Positions 43,576-58,344 of a DNA stretch of 64,000 nt are shown here, piece by piece (the stretch's first letter is position 1; each line of letters opens with the position of its first letter). Under the pieces are notes generated by a model that was not told the DNA's origin, did not search any database, and saw only the letters and a list, made by a program, of their open reading frames with translations. A program made the position numbers and the translations under genes. Source of the DNA: Schistosoma mansoni (taxonomy: Eukaryota; Platyhelminthes; Trematoda; Strigeidida; Schistosomatidae); contig NW_017386000.1 in assembly GCF_000237925.1 (NCBI RefSeq), forward strand, positions 248,001 to 312,000, read 5' to 3'.

Positions 43576-43949
43576 CACTATCCCACACACACTACACCAT
43601 ACCAATCCTCTTACTATATTTCACCTTCATACACTGCACCGTCCTCATCCGTCTCATTCTCTCCCGTCCAACCTCAATCCACATCAATAGAATCACTCGT
43701 CGAACAACCCACACATCTAACAACATGCTTAACCACATTTCTCACTTTTACAAATATATATATATCTTTATTAGTCCTCATATTTAATTGCTTATGAAAT
43801 GTTGGACATTAGATGCTCGTCACTCTATCGTTTCTTTTGACTTTTATATATTGTGATACATTTTTTCTCGAGGTTTCGGATATATTTGAATTATTTTTTT
43901 CCGTTCATTTTGATAATTGATTTTTCATTGTGACGGAACAAACATTAAA

Positions 43950-44740
43950 TATATTTACATTAAAGAATTTCCCCCCTCCCTCGATTCATTTAACGCTTTC
44001 TGCCGGAAAACATCGAAGCCTGGTTCTGCTACGCAGAAGATGACTTTCGCGGTCACGGCTCTACGAACTCACGCACACAGTTCCTTGTGGTTTTTAAGGC
44101 ACTAACAGGTACGTCACACCTAGTATGTTTACTAGTGATGTTTCGGAACCTTCCTAAACTCTCGAACGATCGATTCTGGAACGTTGAGATCTAACCGACC
44201 GACAAAGGTTAGACCAACTCCTCAATAACATCGACCTGCAACATGGTTCTGCGACAGACATGTTGCTAAGGATGAGAGAGGTTATCGGCAAACGAACTTT
44301 CGATGATGGCCTATTCAGACAACTTTCCTCGTCTAAACTTCCTCAACAGGTGCAAGCAGTTGTGGTCTCGTTTCAAGACAGCGCCGTAGACAAACTGGCT
44401 GCATCTGCTGACTGCATTTTAGAAATTACGAAATCTACTAACGCCGAGGTCTTTTCAGTCAAAGAAAAACTCAAACGACCCCGAATGACATTACCGAACT
44501 AGGTCACACACTTACACGCTACCTTCGATTTCGTAGTGACCGTGGACGGTCACAAACCCCGCGAAGAAGCTTTTCACGTAGGTGATCTGTCTCTAGACCA
44601 CGAGAGACAGATAACCCCGACTGGTGCTGGTATCATAACTACTATGGCAAGCCTTCTAGAAATTGCAGGAAACCCTGCAACTACCCGAACTCCAAGTCGA
44701 CCGACACGAATAAAAACTCGGGAAACTTCTCAGCCGGCAA
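43950..44740 (+). mobile_element. Ty3/gypsy element, gag part (fossil)
   Basis: Short readings resemble schistosome gypsy Gag: an E-N-I-E-A-W-F-C-Y-A-E-like start near 44010, RMREV...KLPQQVQAVV near 44265-44360, and a C-W-Y-H nucleocapsid-like knuckle near 44620. The DNA before it (from 43767) may include LTR remains. It is broken, and it meets the pol part of the same kind of element head-on near 44740. Confidence 0.6.
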
Positions 44741-47484
44741 CCGTAGCTGGCGAACATAGCCGTCTGTTGTGCAGTCGAAAGACAACCGTGCAGCGCTATT
44801 TATCGTTCTACGAAGCGGTGAGCAACTGCCTTCGCCGTAATAGACGTGATGGGAATAGCTTCGGGCCATCTTGTGAAACGGTCAATTCACGTGAGTATGT
44901 GATCATAACCATGCGATGATGGCGACGGTCCCACAATGTCTATATGAACGTGATCGAAGCGAGCATCAGGCGTAGCGAAAGTGCCGATGGGGGCGGCTAC
45001 GTGCCTGCGCACTTTTTGACCGTTGACAATGTAGGCATTGCTTTACCCGCATACGGACATCTTTGTTCATGGACGGCCAGACGTATCGTGCAGCAATGAA
45101 GCGTAGTGTGGCTGCGATACCTGGATGAGATAGACCATGAAGGGCATCAAAGACGAGACGGCGGTAAGCGGAGTGTCCGATGGGTCTAGGGAGACCCGTA
45201 GAAGTACCTCATAGGATTGTCCCTGAGCTAGTAGCTAGGGGTACTTCCCGGCACTGAAGGGACTTAGAATGTTGTTCTTCTGTTCATGAAGGATCATTTG
45301 CTTGGGCGAAGGCCACAGCAGGGAGATCGATCACCGGCAAAGTAACTGTATTCACCTGGATACGTGACAGAGCGTCAACAATACTGTTCGACTCGCCTTT
45401 GACGTGACGAAGGTCTTCGTGAACTGAAAGATATATTTCAAATGTCTGCACTCTCGCGGTGAGTAGCGGTCAGATTTGGTATGCAGAGCATACGTTAAGG
45501 GCTTGTGGTCGGAGAATAAGATGAAATTGCGACCATCTACTGCGTGCCGGAAAAGTTTGATGACACAGTAGGTTGCTATCAGTTCGCGACCAAACGTCTC
45601 GTCGTGAAAAAAATTCGAGAGGTTACCAACTCCCGGAGATGTCCTGGTGCATAACGGCTCCTATGGCGAAATCCGATGCATCAACCGCTACACTAAGCGT
45701 GGCTGATGGGTCAGGATGCGCGAAAAGTGTGGTTTGAGCTAGGGCCGTTTTGATCTCTGAAAATGCAGTATGCGCGGCATCGTTCGACTCCAATTTGCGT
45801 GGATTGCCGCGAAGTAAATGGGTTAATGGTCGTAACCATTCTGCCGCGTGCGGGATGAAACGTCGGAGAAGTTGACGAAAATCGAGAAATGCCTTCAGTT
45901 CCTTGAGTGTGAACGGTACAGTGTACTCCATTATTGCACGTACTTTATCTTCACCAGGTAGGATACTGTCTTGCTTAATAAGATAACCCAAGAATTTTAT
46001 TTCCATTTTCCCAAGTCCACACTTGTCGGGGTTGACTATTATTTCATTACCCGAAAGGCGCTGGAATAGTAGTGTTAGGTGCTGATAATGTTCATCTACG
46101 TCTGATGATGCAATTAGCAGGTCATCAATATGGACGTGAACAAAATCTAGATCTCGTTCTATGCTATCGATAAACCTTTGGAAAGTTTGAGCAGCATTCC
46201 GTAATCCAAATGACATTCGTAGGAACTCAAACAGACCGAAAGGAGTCGTGATAGCGGTTTTCTCGATGTCTTCAAGATCGACTGTGATCTGGTGATATGC
46301 TGGTACCAGATCGATCTTGGAAAAAATATTTGCGCCCTTGAGTGATGCCGTGATGTCATGTATGTGGTGGAGGGGGTAGCCATCGTAATGTATAACTGCG
46401 TTTAATGCTCCGTAGTCTCCATATGGCCTCAAACTAACCCCATCATTTTTGCATACCATGTGAAGAGGTGAGGCCCAGGGACTGTGAGAAGGAAGAATAA
46501 TACCAGTAGCTAGTAAATTGTCAAACTCATATTTAACGAAAGCTAATTTGTCCGGTATCGGTCGGCGAGGCCTTACCGTGACTGAGGGTCCGCAAGTGAC
46601 TATGTGGAGTACCACAAGGTTGGTCAACGATGGAATCTCCTCGGGAGGTTTAGTTAATTTGATGAATTTCTAAAATAAGGCTTGGAATAAATCGTCATGC
46701 TAATAATAATGATTTATTCTGAATGAAATACACCTGTGATTCTGCACGCGTTTGTGTGAACTTTAAAGCCCATGAATTTGCTGTTCGACGAAGTATCGAT
46801 TAGCTGCAACCTACATGAATCGACTAACAATTCATAGTGCTGCAGGAAATCGATACCGAGTATGGCTGTGGGAACATAGGCAATAATCAACGTCCACAGA
46901 TACCGTCGTCGGTTGCTCAGGTTGACCGTAAGTTGTCGTGTACCATAAATAGGAACAACTGAGCCGAAGCATCGTAGCTTCAGACTTACTGTTACCAATA
47001 GGTACGACAGAAACTTGGGCGCCTGTATCTACTAGGTACCTAGCGTTAGTGCGATAGTCGTGCACTTAAAAAGAGCCACCCTGAGGTGAAGGGGCGGAAA
47101 GTACGGCCGCATTTACTCACCGGCTCTAGGGTTTCCCGCCCTGCATGAACAAGGAACTCGGGCACCAGCGCCGAAAACACGGTGGAGCCAGCACCAACCA
47201 GAACACGCTTCCGAAGCCGCATTTTTGTGTGGCTTGGAAGATGCCCGCTTGAAGAGAGTTGTTATGGCTCTGCGAGAGCGTGACCTAGTTCGGAAGACGT
47301 AGCGTCCTGGCGAATTGTATCGGTCTCGGAAACACAGACGGGTGTGAATACAGTTATTCCTCTCCCTATGGGCCGTAGGTCGACTAGCATCGAGATCGAT
47401 GTATGAACGTGATGTTAAGACAACTATGAAGTTATCAAGGGTGCTAGTCCGTGCCAGTACATTAACTGATATGATCAATGGACC
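44741..47484 (-). mobile_element. Ty3/gypsy element, gag end to integrase (fossil)
   Basis: On the minus strand from 47484 down: the end of gag with a CWLH knuckle word (near 47190), an aspartic protease with VDTGA (near 47030), reverse transcriptase and the start of RNase H (the long 45623-46627 reading with a FSKIDL start of the palm and VHIDDLL), and an integrase zinc-binding region (H-P-G-I-A-A-T, then C-L-H-C-Q) near 45130-45030. The RT stretch is the best preserved retroelement reading in the window, so it is fairly young, but the element as a whole is broken at several points and rearranged with its gag part. Confidence 0.75.
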
Positions 47485-47763
47485 TGAGTAGACTGACAAG
47501 AGAACCATTGTGGCAGAATGACTACAATGAGTTGATCTCGGTTACATGCATGTGTGCATATTGAGCAGATTGACTGTGAGAAGTTCACCTCCAGGATGAC
47601 AATGGAAACAATGATGTCATGAGCTTGAGATAGACGATTGATAGAGTTGGCTTGTTAGCGTGTAGGTTTGTCGTGACAGTGACACTGTCATTGATAGTTG
47701 TGATGTTGTTTAGTGATGAATGAAAGAAGCTGTGCAAATAGGTGGGAAACATTCGTGTAGTAG
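47485..47763 (-). repeat. Inverted fragment of the 7SL repeat unit spacer
   Basis: Matches the array unit in reverse, from its ACTACTACAAGAATG point to its CAGTCTACTCA point (279 bp), with only a few differences. No 7SL RNA sequence is included. It starts in the unit almost exactly where the last plus-strand unit stops at 43757. Confidence 0.9.
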
Positions 47764-48250
47764 TTGAAGATACCACTAGTATTCTAGTTTGACAACTCTT
47801 TACCAGTAACACCTTCTATAATAGAATCGCACACACCCAGTTAAAATCAGAAGTCAGAAGAGAAAAAGTTGGAAAAATATATTTGATGCGTTATCAATAT
47901 ATCGAGAAGCGATTGATCTAATCTGGCTAGTGAACGTAGAACATGTTTCCCACGCTGTGCTGTAACGTGATCTGGTGCGGATGGGCGACCGAACGCCTCC
48001 AGGTAAACAAGCCCACTAAAACTGATGTGGTGAGTATCCAATGTCGAACACTTAAAAAGCTATTGATTTTGGGAAATTTTTTACAGCCACTCTGTAATAA
48101 TGGGGAGGGAACTCCTAGTCTTAAAATAACGATTAATCCCAAATGGAATGGAGGAAAATAGCAAATCACCTTTAATTTTGAACAGCCCTCTGATGCATAA
48201 GGATTGATTAAAGGGATATCAAAATGGTTTTACGGGGTTTTCTCTCAGGA
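47764..48250. other. Short stretch, unassigned
   Basis: No domain seen; probably the edge of the retroelement relic that follows. Confidence 0.3.
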
Positions 48251-49169
48251 GTAATAAGATATCGGGTGCATGGGGGCTGTGCGTCATCGGGTAGACACTG
48301 GAAACGCAAAGCTACTTAACCGACCTCATCGTGTACCTGAATAGTTTATAGAATCTCTTGATGATATGATACAGGATATTTTGGTACGTGATAATACCAC
48401 GCCGTTCACTTCACCTTTTGCAATTCCTATTGTGTTTTTCTTAAAAATAGAAATTTCAGACTGTGCAACTGTTATTGAAAACGTAATGAGGCCATAAAAA
48501 GTGGTTCATTCCCATCGCTATAAATAGACGATACTTTAAATGCACTAGCCAATTCGAAGTGAGTATCAATGCCCGATTTAGCATCTGGTTATATGCAGCT
48601 AAAAGTACATCCAGATGGTCAACACAAGACGGCTTTCACCATATCATTGGGGCTGTATGAGTTTTAAGCTGTGCCTTTCAGGCTAACTAATACACCTCCT
48701 ACTTTTCGATGGTTAATGCATACAACAATGTCTGGGTTAGTGCCACTTGTTAGTGTGGTGTGCCTTAGATGTTATAGTTCATGGAGCAGCTCTTGAAGAA
48801 CAGTTAGGGAATGACTGTAGGAAGTTAAATGGAAATCACAACTATTGAAATGTTATCTGTTGAGGGAGCAAGCTAAATGTCAAAGTCACGCTGTTGAGTA
48901 CACTCCAAGAGCGAAAAATCGATGTCATCCGAAACTCCATTGTTCCACAAAATGCTACTGAACTCCTCAAAATCCTAGGTTTGGAAACTTTTTATAGAAG
49001 GTTTATTCTAGGATTTTCAGATATTGCAACCCACTTCATACCTTGTTAGGAAAAGATGTTAGCTTTGAATGAATTAAATAGTGCCAGCAATCATTTGACC
49101 AGTTGAAAGTGTCGTTGCACCTGACGTTTATTTTAGCTCAACTGGTTCAAATGGTTGACGACGGAATAG

Positions 49170-50040
49170 AGGAAGCTTTCGCTTAACGGGCTTCTGTGTC
49201 TAGTAGCAGTGGGTCACCAATACCTCCAGTCAAGAATCTGGGTATATTAACGATAATAGAGGAAAAAAGAATTTGGTAAATCATAATAATATGTTACCCT
49301 TAGTCCTTAAGAATAGATCTAGTTTCCTCTTGAAAGACTATTGGGAAGTCGCTTGGACTAGCTCAGTCGGCAACGAATTCCAGCATTTGACAACTCTAAG
49401 GAGTAGGAGTTGTGTCTACAGTCTGTTCTGCTATGTTACGTTTCCAGTTTCTGGGTGTTACCTCTTAGGTTAGCATTTTGACTAAGCTTAAGTAAATGTT
49501 TAAGGGGATGACCAGAAAAGTTAAGGATACTGTAAGTCATAAGAAAGTCACATCTAAGACGCCTATACTCTAACGGGCAAAGGTTAAGTGATTTGAGGCC
49601 CTCTTCATAAGGTTTGAATTTGAGTCCCCGGACTGATTTCGTTGCTCCATGTTGGATATGTTTCAGAGTGTCCTTATCCTTTTGGAGGGAGGGGGAAATA
49701 CTATGTTTCCGTACTCTAAATGGGGACGAATAAAACTGTTGAAGATTATGTGGAAAGTTCTACTGTCAAACTGGCCAAAAACGCATTTCAATGTTACCAG
49801 TGCAAGGTTCGCTTGAGAGGCGTTTTTGTCACAGTTAGCGTACGACTTCAAGTCGTAGGGTACCAACACTTCTAAATCTTTTTCGACTTGGGATACTTCT
49901 AGAGAGGAGTTTCCTAAGTTGTAACTATAGTCTGCAACATGTCCCAGATGGACTACTTTGCACTTTCAAGTGTTGAAAGTAAGTCCACTCTCGTCTACCC
50001 AACTTTGAAGTCGAGTCAGATCCTCCTGAAGTGCTAGTAT
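49170..50040 (-). mobile_element. CR1-type LINE 3' fragment
   Basis: The minus-strand reading has SYANCDKNASQANLAL, then FHIIFNSFIRPHLEYGN at 49869-49663, typical of the end of the RT ORF in CR1/jockey-type schistosome LINEs, then a 3' UTR down to about 49170. 5'-truncated; inserted in the gypsy relic. Confidence 0.65.
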
Positions 50041-50489
50041 ATCCTCTCGGTTACGTATCTATCTCTTGTTCTTCTATTACTGTACGTTTCATCTTCGACA
50101 CCGATGCAAGTGACCAGGCTATCGGTTATGTATTATCAAAAGGAGTACTTGTTACGTATTCAAGCCAAGAGTTACGTAAGTCAGAGCAAAATTACTGTAC
50201 AATGAGGAAGGAGGTATTAGCAGTCGTTTACTTTGTGTTCTACTTGGGGCATTACTTGTTGGACCGTAAGACTTTAACTTAGCTACAGAACATTAGTGAT
50301 CCCGAGAGGCAAACATCTTGATGGCAGGAATGCTAAAAAACTTGTGACTACGAGTGCATTCATAGGCTCAGTTATTATCACCAGAGCGCGGACAACTTAT
50401 ATTTAAGAGCATTAAATCTCATGAACACTTTCCTTCGTACGTCATTTACCTAACTCACCTACTTACGCCTGTTACACCTCGTTAAAGAG

Positions 50490-50800
50490 CATAGGCTGCT
50501 CACCAGGATTCTCCATAGAACTCTATGTCCTGGGTAATCCTTTCCAGTTGTTTCCTGTTTCTACTCGTTCTACTGATGTTCTGCTTCCAATGCCTGATGC
50601 AGTGTTTTCTGGTACTCCTCTTTTCCTTTTCTCTTCAGGATTCCGAGTTATGATTTGTCTTATGATACGGTCTGATGATTTCCTCACTGTGTTTCTCATA
50701 CACTTCCAGCATCTTTTCGTAATTTCCTCTTCAGGTGGAAGCGGAATTTTTCTCCCCCACAGGAGACTTTTGTTGATGGTATCTGATCAATAACGAATAT
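50490..50800 (-). mobile_element. RTE-type LINE 3' fragment
   Basis: The minus-strand reading LLWGRKIPLPPEEEITKRCW (near 50790-50710), then R-N-P-E-E-K-R-K-R-G-V-P, is the C-terminal end of RTE/SR2-type ORFs. 5'-truncated. Confidence 0.6.
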
Positions 50801-52189
50801 AGTAGGGTTGGAGATTATGAGATATATTAAATGGGCTCATATTCCGGCAACAGATCTGGAAACTTCAATAGTGAATAACCTTATGAAAAACTGGAGTTCT
50901 TGGCCGTCTTCAGATGAAATTTAAGGTGCGAATTGGGAAAGTAGATGTCTATGCTCCATGTGGGAATTCCTAATAATAATAGATAGAGTATTATATTTTT
51001 ATTATGCACCATACTATTTGAGACAACTAATAGTTTTACATTTCGTGGTCGGTGGTGTCTTGGACAAAGTTCATGATGAATTAAGGTATGGAGGCCAAAA
51101 TAAATGATGCAGGCCATAAAACTCAGATATTGGGGGGAAAAACAAAAGGGGCAGACATACTGAAGTATGTCACAACCCGCAAGATTTGTCAAATCATTAA
51201 GAGCGCAGAAGACAATCCTCATGCGCTCTTAATAAATATAGAGCGAGGATAACCATAAAAGGTAGTAGGGACTGATATAATTGAGTAATTATGGGAAACG
51301 AACAGGGAAAATAAGCATATTTGAGCCATGATTGATCACTTTACGAAGTGGTGTTAGACGATTCTTTTAGAAAATACGCTTGCTCAAACTGTACCCAAAG
51401 TGGTGTTTGAAGTTTGAGTGGCTCGTTGGAGTGCCTCAATTTAGCTACATTTGTAAAGAGGTGTCGACCTTAAAAGGAAACTTATAAAGAATTATGTCAA
51501 GCGTTGGAAATTCGCAAAACGAAAACCACTGCCTACCATCCAGAAGGCAATGCATTTCTCAAGTAAAGCAGTCGGACTCTCAAAATGCTGCTGAAAGAAT
51601 TTGTTAATGAAGAGGAAACGGATATAATAGATGTTTACCGACATTTCTGTAGCGTCCATACGTCTACTGGACACATACCTCATTCGCCGTGCATAGGAAG
51701 GGATATGAGACCTCTATCTGAGGTTTCGACACCAACAACGCACTAAGAACCCTGATTAGTGTCTTAAAATACACCACCGAAGTCTGACAGTAAGACAGAA
51801 CAATACCCTGGTATGGCTGAGAAGAATTCAATGTCAATAAATATTATTGTGAGTAGTTCGCTACAGTCAAACGGTTCTGACCCCAAATTTAGACACGTTC
51901 GTGATTTGTAAAAGTTCAGGGAATTCATTTGTAACATATTACCGTATAACTCTAGAATAGGTAAGAGGACCAACAACAGTGTTGAACCTCGAATATATTG
52001 ATTCCGTAAGGTAATGCTAGGGTCGAAGAAACAACGCGATCTTCTGTTAGGTAGCGTTCGTAGTCACGACAATACCGACATTCCAGTAAGACCTGACATG
52101 TCTCTAGAAGATAGAATAAAAAAGAAACCATCACTAGCTGAACTAGAAACCCGTTGACAAAATGGAGGGGAAAATCTTTACTTAGTGGG

Positions 52190-54480
52190 TTTTCGAATAA
52201 TCAGGTCTTGGAGGCGAATGCTACCAAGGTCTCTGTGGATAGGTCGCCCCCCCCAGGAGTTCTATTTGCAAATGCTCGTAGTCTGAGAAATTAATTCCAT
52301 GAACTAGGAGTATTAGTGAACAAAGTTGATTCATTGTAGCTATGATGGGAACTTCGACACTAATCCAGAATTATGCGTATACCACCACCTAAGAAGTGAT
52401 AGACATAGATGTAGGAAAGGAGGTGGCGTCCTTTCATACATAGCCAATAATATAAATATCCTCTCCTTTGCTTGAGAATCCTATGATAGTGAAATCATCA
52501 GCTGTGAGCAGACTATCGGATGTTGTACATCTATACCTGGTGTCATCTATCGCAACACAATTTGCTTAGCTGATGACTTTGTTTCAGACCACATTCTGTT
52601 ATGGAGTGCAAATAACAGATGCTTGATATTAGGATATTTTAATGTACCTGATATTAGTCGGACTGAGATTATCACAGTAGGATCTATAGACTCCTTTGAT
52701 AGCGGGTTCCTGATAAAGGTAATCAGCATACACTAATAAAGCATGTATCCAAACCCACACGTTTAGTGTAAACCAAGGTTCTTATCTGTTGGATTCGGTA
52801 ATCACTCATGCGTCTGAAGATGTTGCCAACCTAAATATTCTTCCAGCGTTAGTGAATAGCGATCACGCTGTTTTGCCATTCACGTTTAGAGCTAGTGACA
52901 TGATATACGATCAGGTTAAGCCTCGCCCAAATGTATGTAGGGCTCATATGTTAATATGAGCCATTCACGAGTGTTCTGATAAGACAGATTGGTCAGTAGA
53001 TACTATCTCATCGGTTGAAGAAGCATGGTCTATGTTTAAAAGAAAGTTTAGTTCACTTGCGTCCTCACTAACACCATACCTGATACGACGTAGACCGAAT
53101 AATAGTCCACCATGGATAACTAAACAAGTCAAGAAACTTCTTAGATGTAGGAAAAAGCACTGGAATGTGTTCGTCTCTACTGCCTTAGAACAGTACAGAT
53201 CCACTTAATGTAAGACTAGAGATTACAAGAGAAGATTGGGCTGCATTAAAAGATAGAAATATTCTTGTGGATGTAATTTTCATAGGTCCAAGTATAGTCT
53301 CTTACAAGGTTTCTCATTCGGGTCTTAAATTAAAACTAAAAAGTTTTGGAATCCGTTATAAGGTCATAGACCGGATAAGTGACTTTCTAAGTGATGAGAC
53401 AACGAACATCGGCAAATAGAGTTCTATCAACATGAGAATCTGTAAAAAGCGGAGTTTCACAAGGTACAAACCTTGGTTTTCTCTTTTCACCTTATGTAAA
53501 TCAATTACCAACTGTAGCAAAGTCATCCGTTCTACCCTTTGCCTATGACATAAAGATTTGGAGACCCATACATATCATGTCAGATAAAATAGCAATACAG
53601 GATTATCTCATCTCATTGATAGCATGAATAGACAAATGGTTACTGGAAGTGATTTCTAACAAGAATGTGGTGATACGATTAAATAACTATGATGATTCGT
53701 GTCACTACCCAGTACGTGGATTTGTGTTGCCCAAAGTAATGGACTATGAAGATTCAGGAGTCATAATAAGCAGCTATCTCAAAACTGCGAGCAACTGTTA
53801 GTCTGCTGCTGCAAAAGGCTATAGGGTATTATAGGTTATTCGTAGGTCTTTTCAGTACTTGGACCAAGGAATGTTTAGATTATTATACTCGACTTTCGTG
53901 AGATCGCATCTGGAATAAGGGATTCAAGCGGCTGGTCCTTGTTTCTAATATCAGGCGGATATACTGGGAGGAATCCGACGACAAGGGACTAAAATGGTAA
54001 AAGACCTCTCTGACCTGTCTAATGAAGACAGATTGAGACACCTCATTTCCGTTGTCTTACCGTAGAATAGGGAGCGATCTAATATTGGCTTATCATATAC
54101 TGAACGATGACCTTGGTAATAATATGTCTTATCTTTCCCTACCATCTGGGACTGATCATTTGAGAGGACATTTCAAGAGGGTTCAAAAACCGAGATCAAA
54201 TCGTCTACATCTGGAGTTTCGTTTCTCTCACCGAGTAGTGAATTACTGGAATTCTCTACCAGAACACATGACAGCACTTACTATTGATATATTGACACCA
54301 GATTAGACCTCCACAATGTTAAAAACTTCAAAGATTATTATAGGTCTATAACTCTCCTATCCTTATTACTGAAGATGAAGCTCTGAGAGGATACGGAGAG
54401 GTATCACGGTATGACTGGTTCCTCTGAATTAGCGATGACGATAAAAAAATCATAATAGAGCGTATTTTGTAATCGAAAAG
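52190..54480 (+). mobile_element. CR1-type LINE, decayed
   Basis: Starts with an endonuclease-like word (F-A-N-A-R-S-L-R-N near 52265). It continues with NSDHAVLPFTF (near 52857), P-P-W-I-T-K-Q-V-K-K-L-L-R-C-R-K-K-H-W near 53110, and ends with a conserved C-terminus (FSHRVVNYWNSLPEHMTA, 54220-54275). A GATGACGATAAAAAAATC 3' end lies near 54433. Most of the RT palm is deleted or unreadable, with many stops. It ends about 200 bp before the helicase exon. Confidence 0.7.
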
Positions 54481-54658
54481 ATAAGATTGCATGAACTCTG
54501 TTCCACAACTTTGTTAGCCGATGACAAGCACTATTGTTTAAAGCGCCTTGTCTCCATTGGCGTCGCCATTTAAAATTATGTCAAGAGGTGTTAGCAGGTT
54601 CCATAGTTCACGTTCTCCTGTTAGAAGGTAGGGTTTCTATTCTTTTTATAGTTTTCAG

Positions 54659-58199
<3,541 letters not shown>

Positions 58200-58338
58200 A
58201 TAACAATGTTCACCATATCCTTATGTTTCCAAATTAATCTATCGAGCTAAAAATCTTTCTTAAGAGGCTGTCGTTTTTCTTATTCGGCAACCTCTAACAG
58301 TATTGTTTTCTTTTCCGCATTCGTACTAAAGCAGTACG

Positions 58339-58344
58339 AATAAA
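58339..58344 (+). terminator. Candidate poly(A) signal of the helicase gene
   Basis: AATAAA 140 nt after the stop. Its first two bases close an 8-bp perfect hairpin (58320-58327 with 58333-58340). Confidence 0.6.

Larger units (their letters stand above)
24250..43757 (+). repeat. Tandem array of a 1403-bp unit carrying the 7SL RNA gene
   Basis: Head-to-tail copies recur every 1403 bp exactly (the copy with vector sequence is 1406): 13 full units and a 14th cut at about 43757. Units differ by only a handful of single-base changes, for example CAATCAAG/CAATGAAG, ACAAGAAGG/ACAAGAATG and CAAGCAG/CAAGTAG. Each unit has about 785 bp before the 7SL gene and about 320 bp after it. The spacer holds a short palindrome (GACAGTG-T-CACTGTC) and an ACTAGTC/GACTAGT inverted repeat. 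Open frames in the spacer look like chance products of near-identical copies. Such uniformity implies recent amplification or ongoing homogenisation, as in rDNA or 5S arrays. Confidence 0.95.
48251..51970 (+). mobile_element. Old Ty3/gypsy-like relic with nested LINE pieces (fossil)
   Basis: Plus-strand readings show a decayed RT (a T-S-P-F-A-I-P-I-V word near 48410, Q-H-K-T-A-F-T near 48620), RNase H (DTDASDQAIGYVLSKG, then E-V-L-A-V-V near 50100-50240) and integrase-like words near 51330. It is much older than the element at 44.7-47.5 kb, with very many breaks. LINE fragments interrupt it between RT and RNase H and after RNase H. Confidence 0.55.

Noticed and set aside
24250-43757. CRISPR-like or satellite array
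   Set aside because: The unit is 1.4 kb, contains an RNA gene and is eukaryotic; there are no short spacers, so neither CRISPR nor a simple satellite fits.
24289-43787. Recurrent open frames of 74-126 codons in every array unit, on both strands
   Set aside because: They overlap each other and the 7SL RNA, show no domain or codon signal, and recur only because the units are near-identical.
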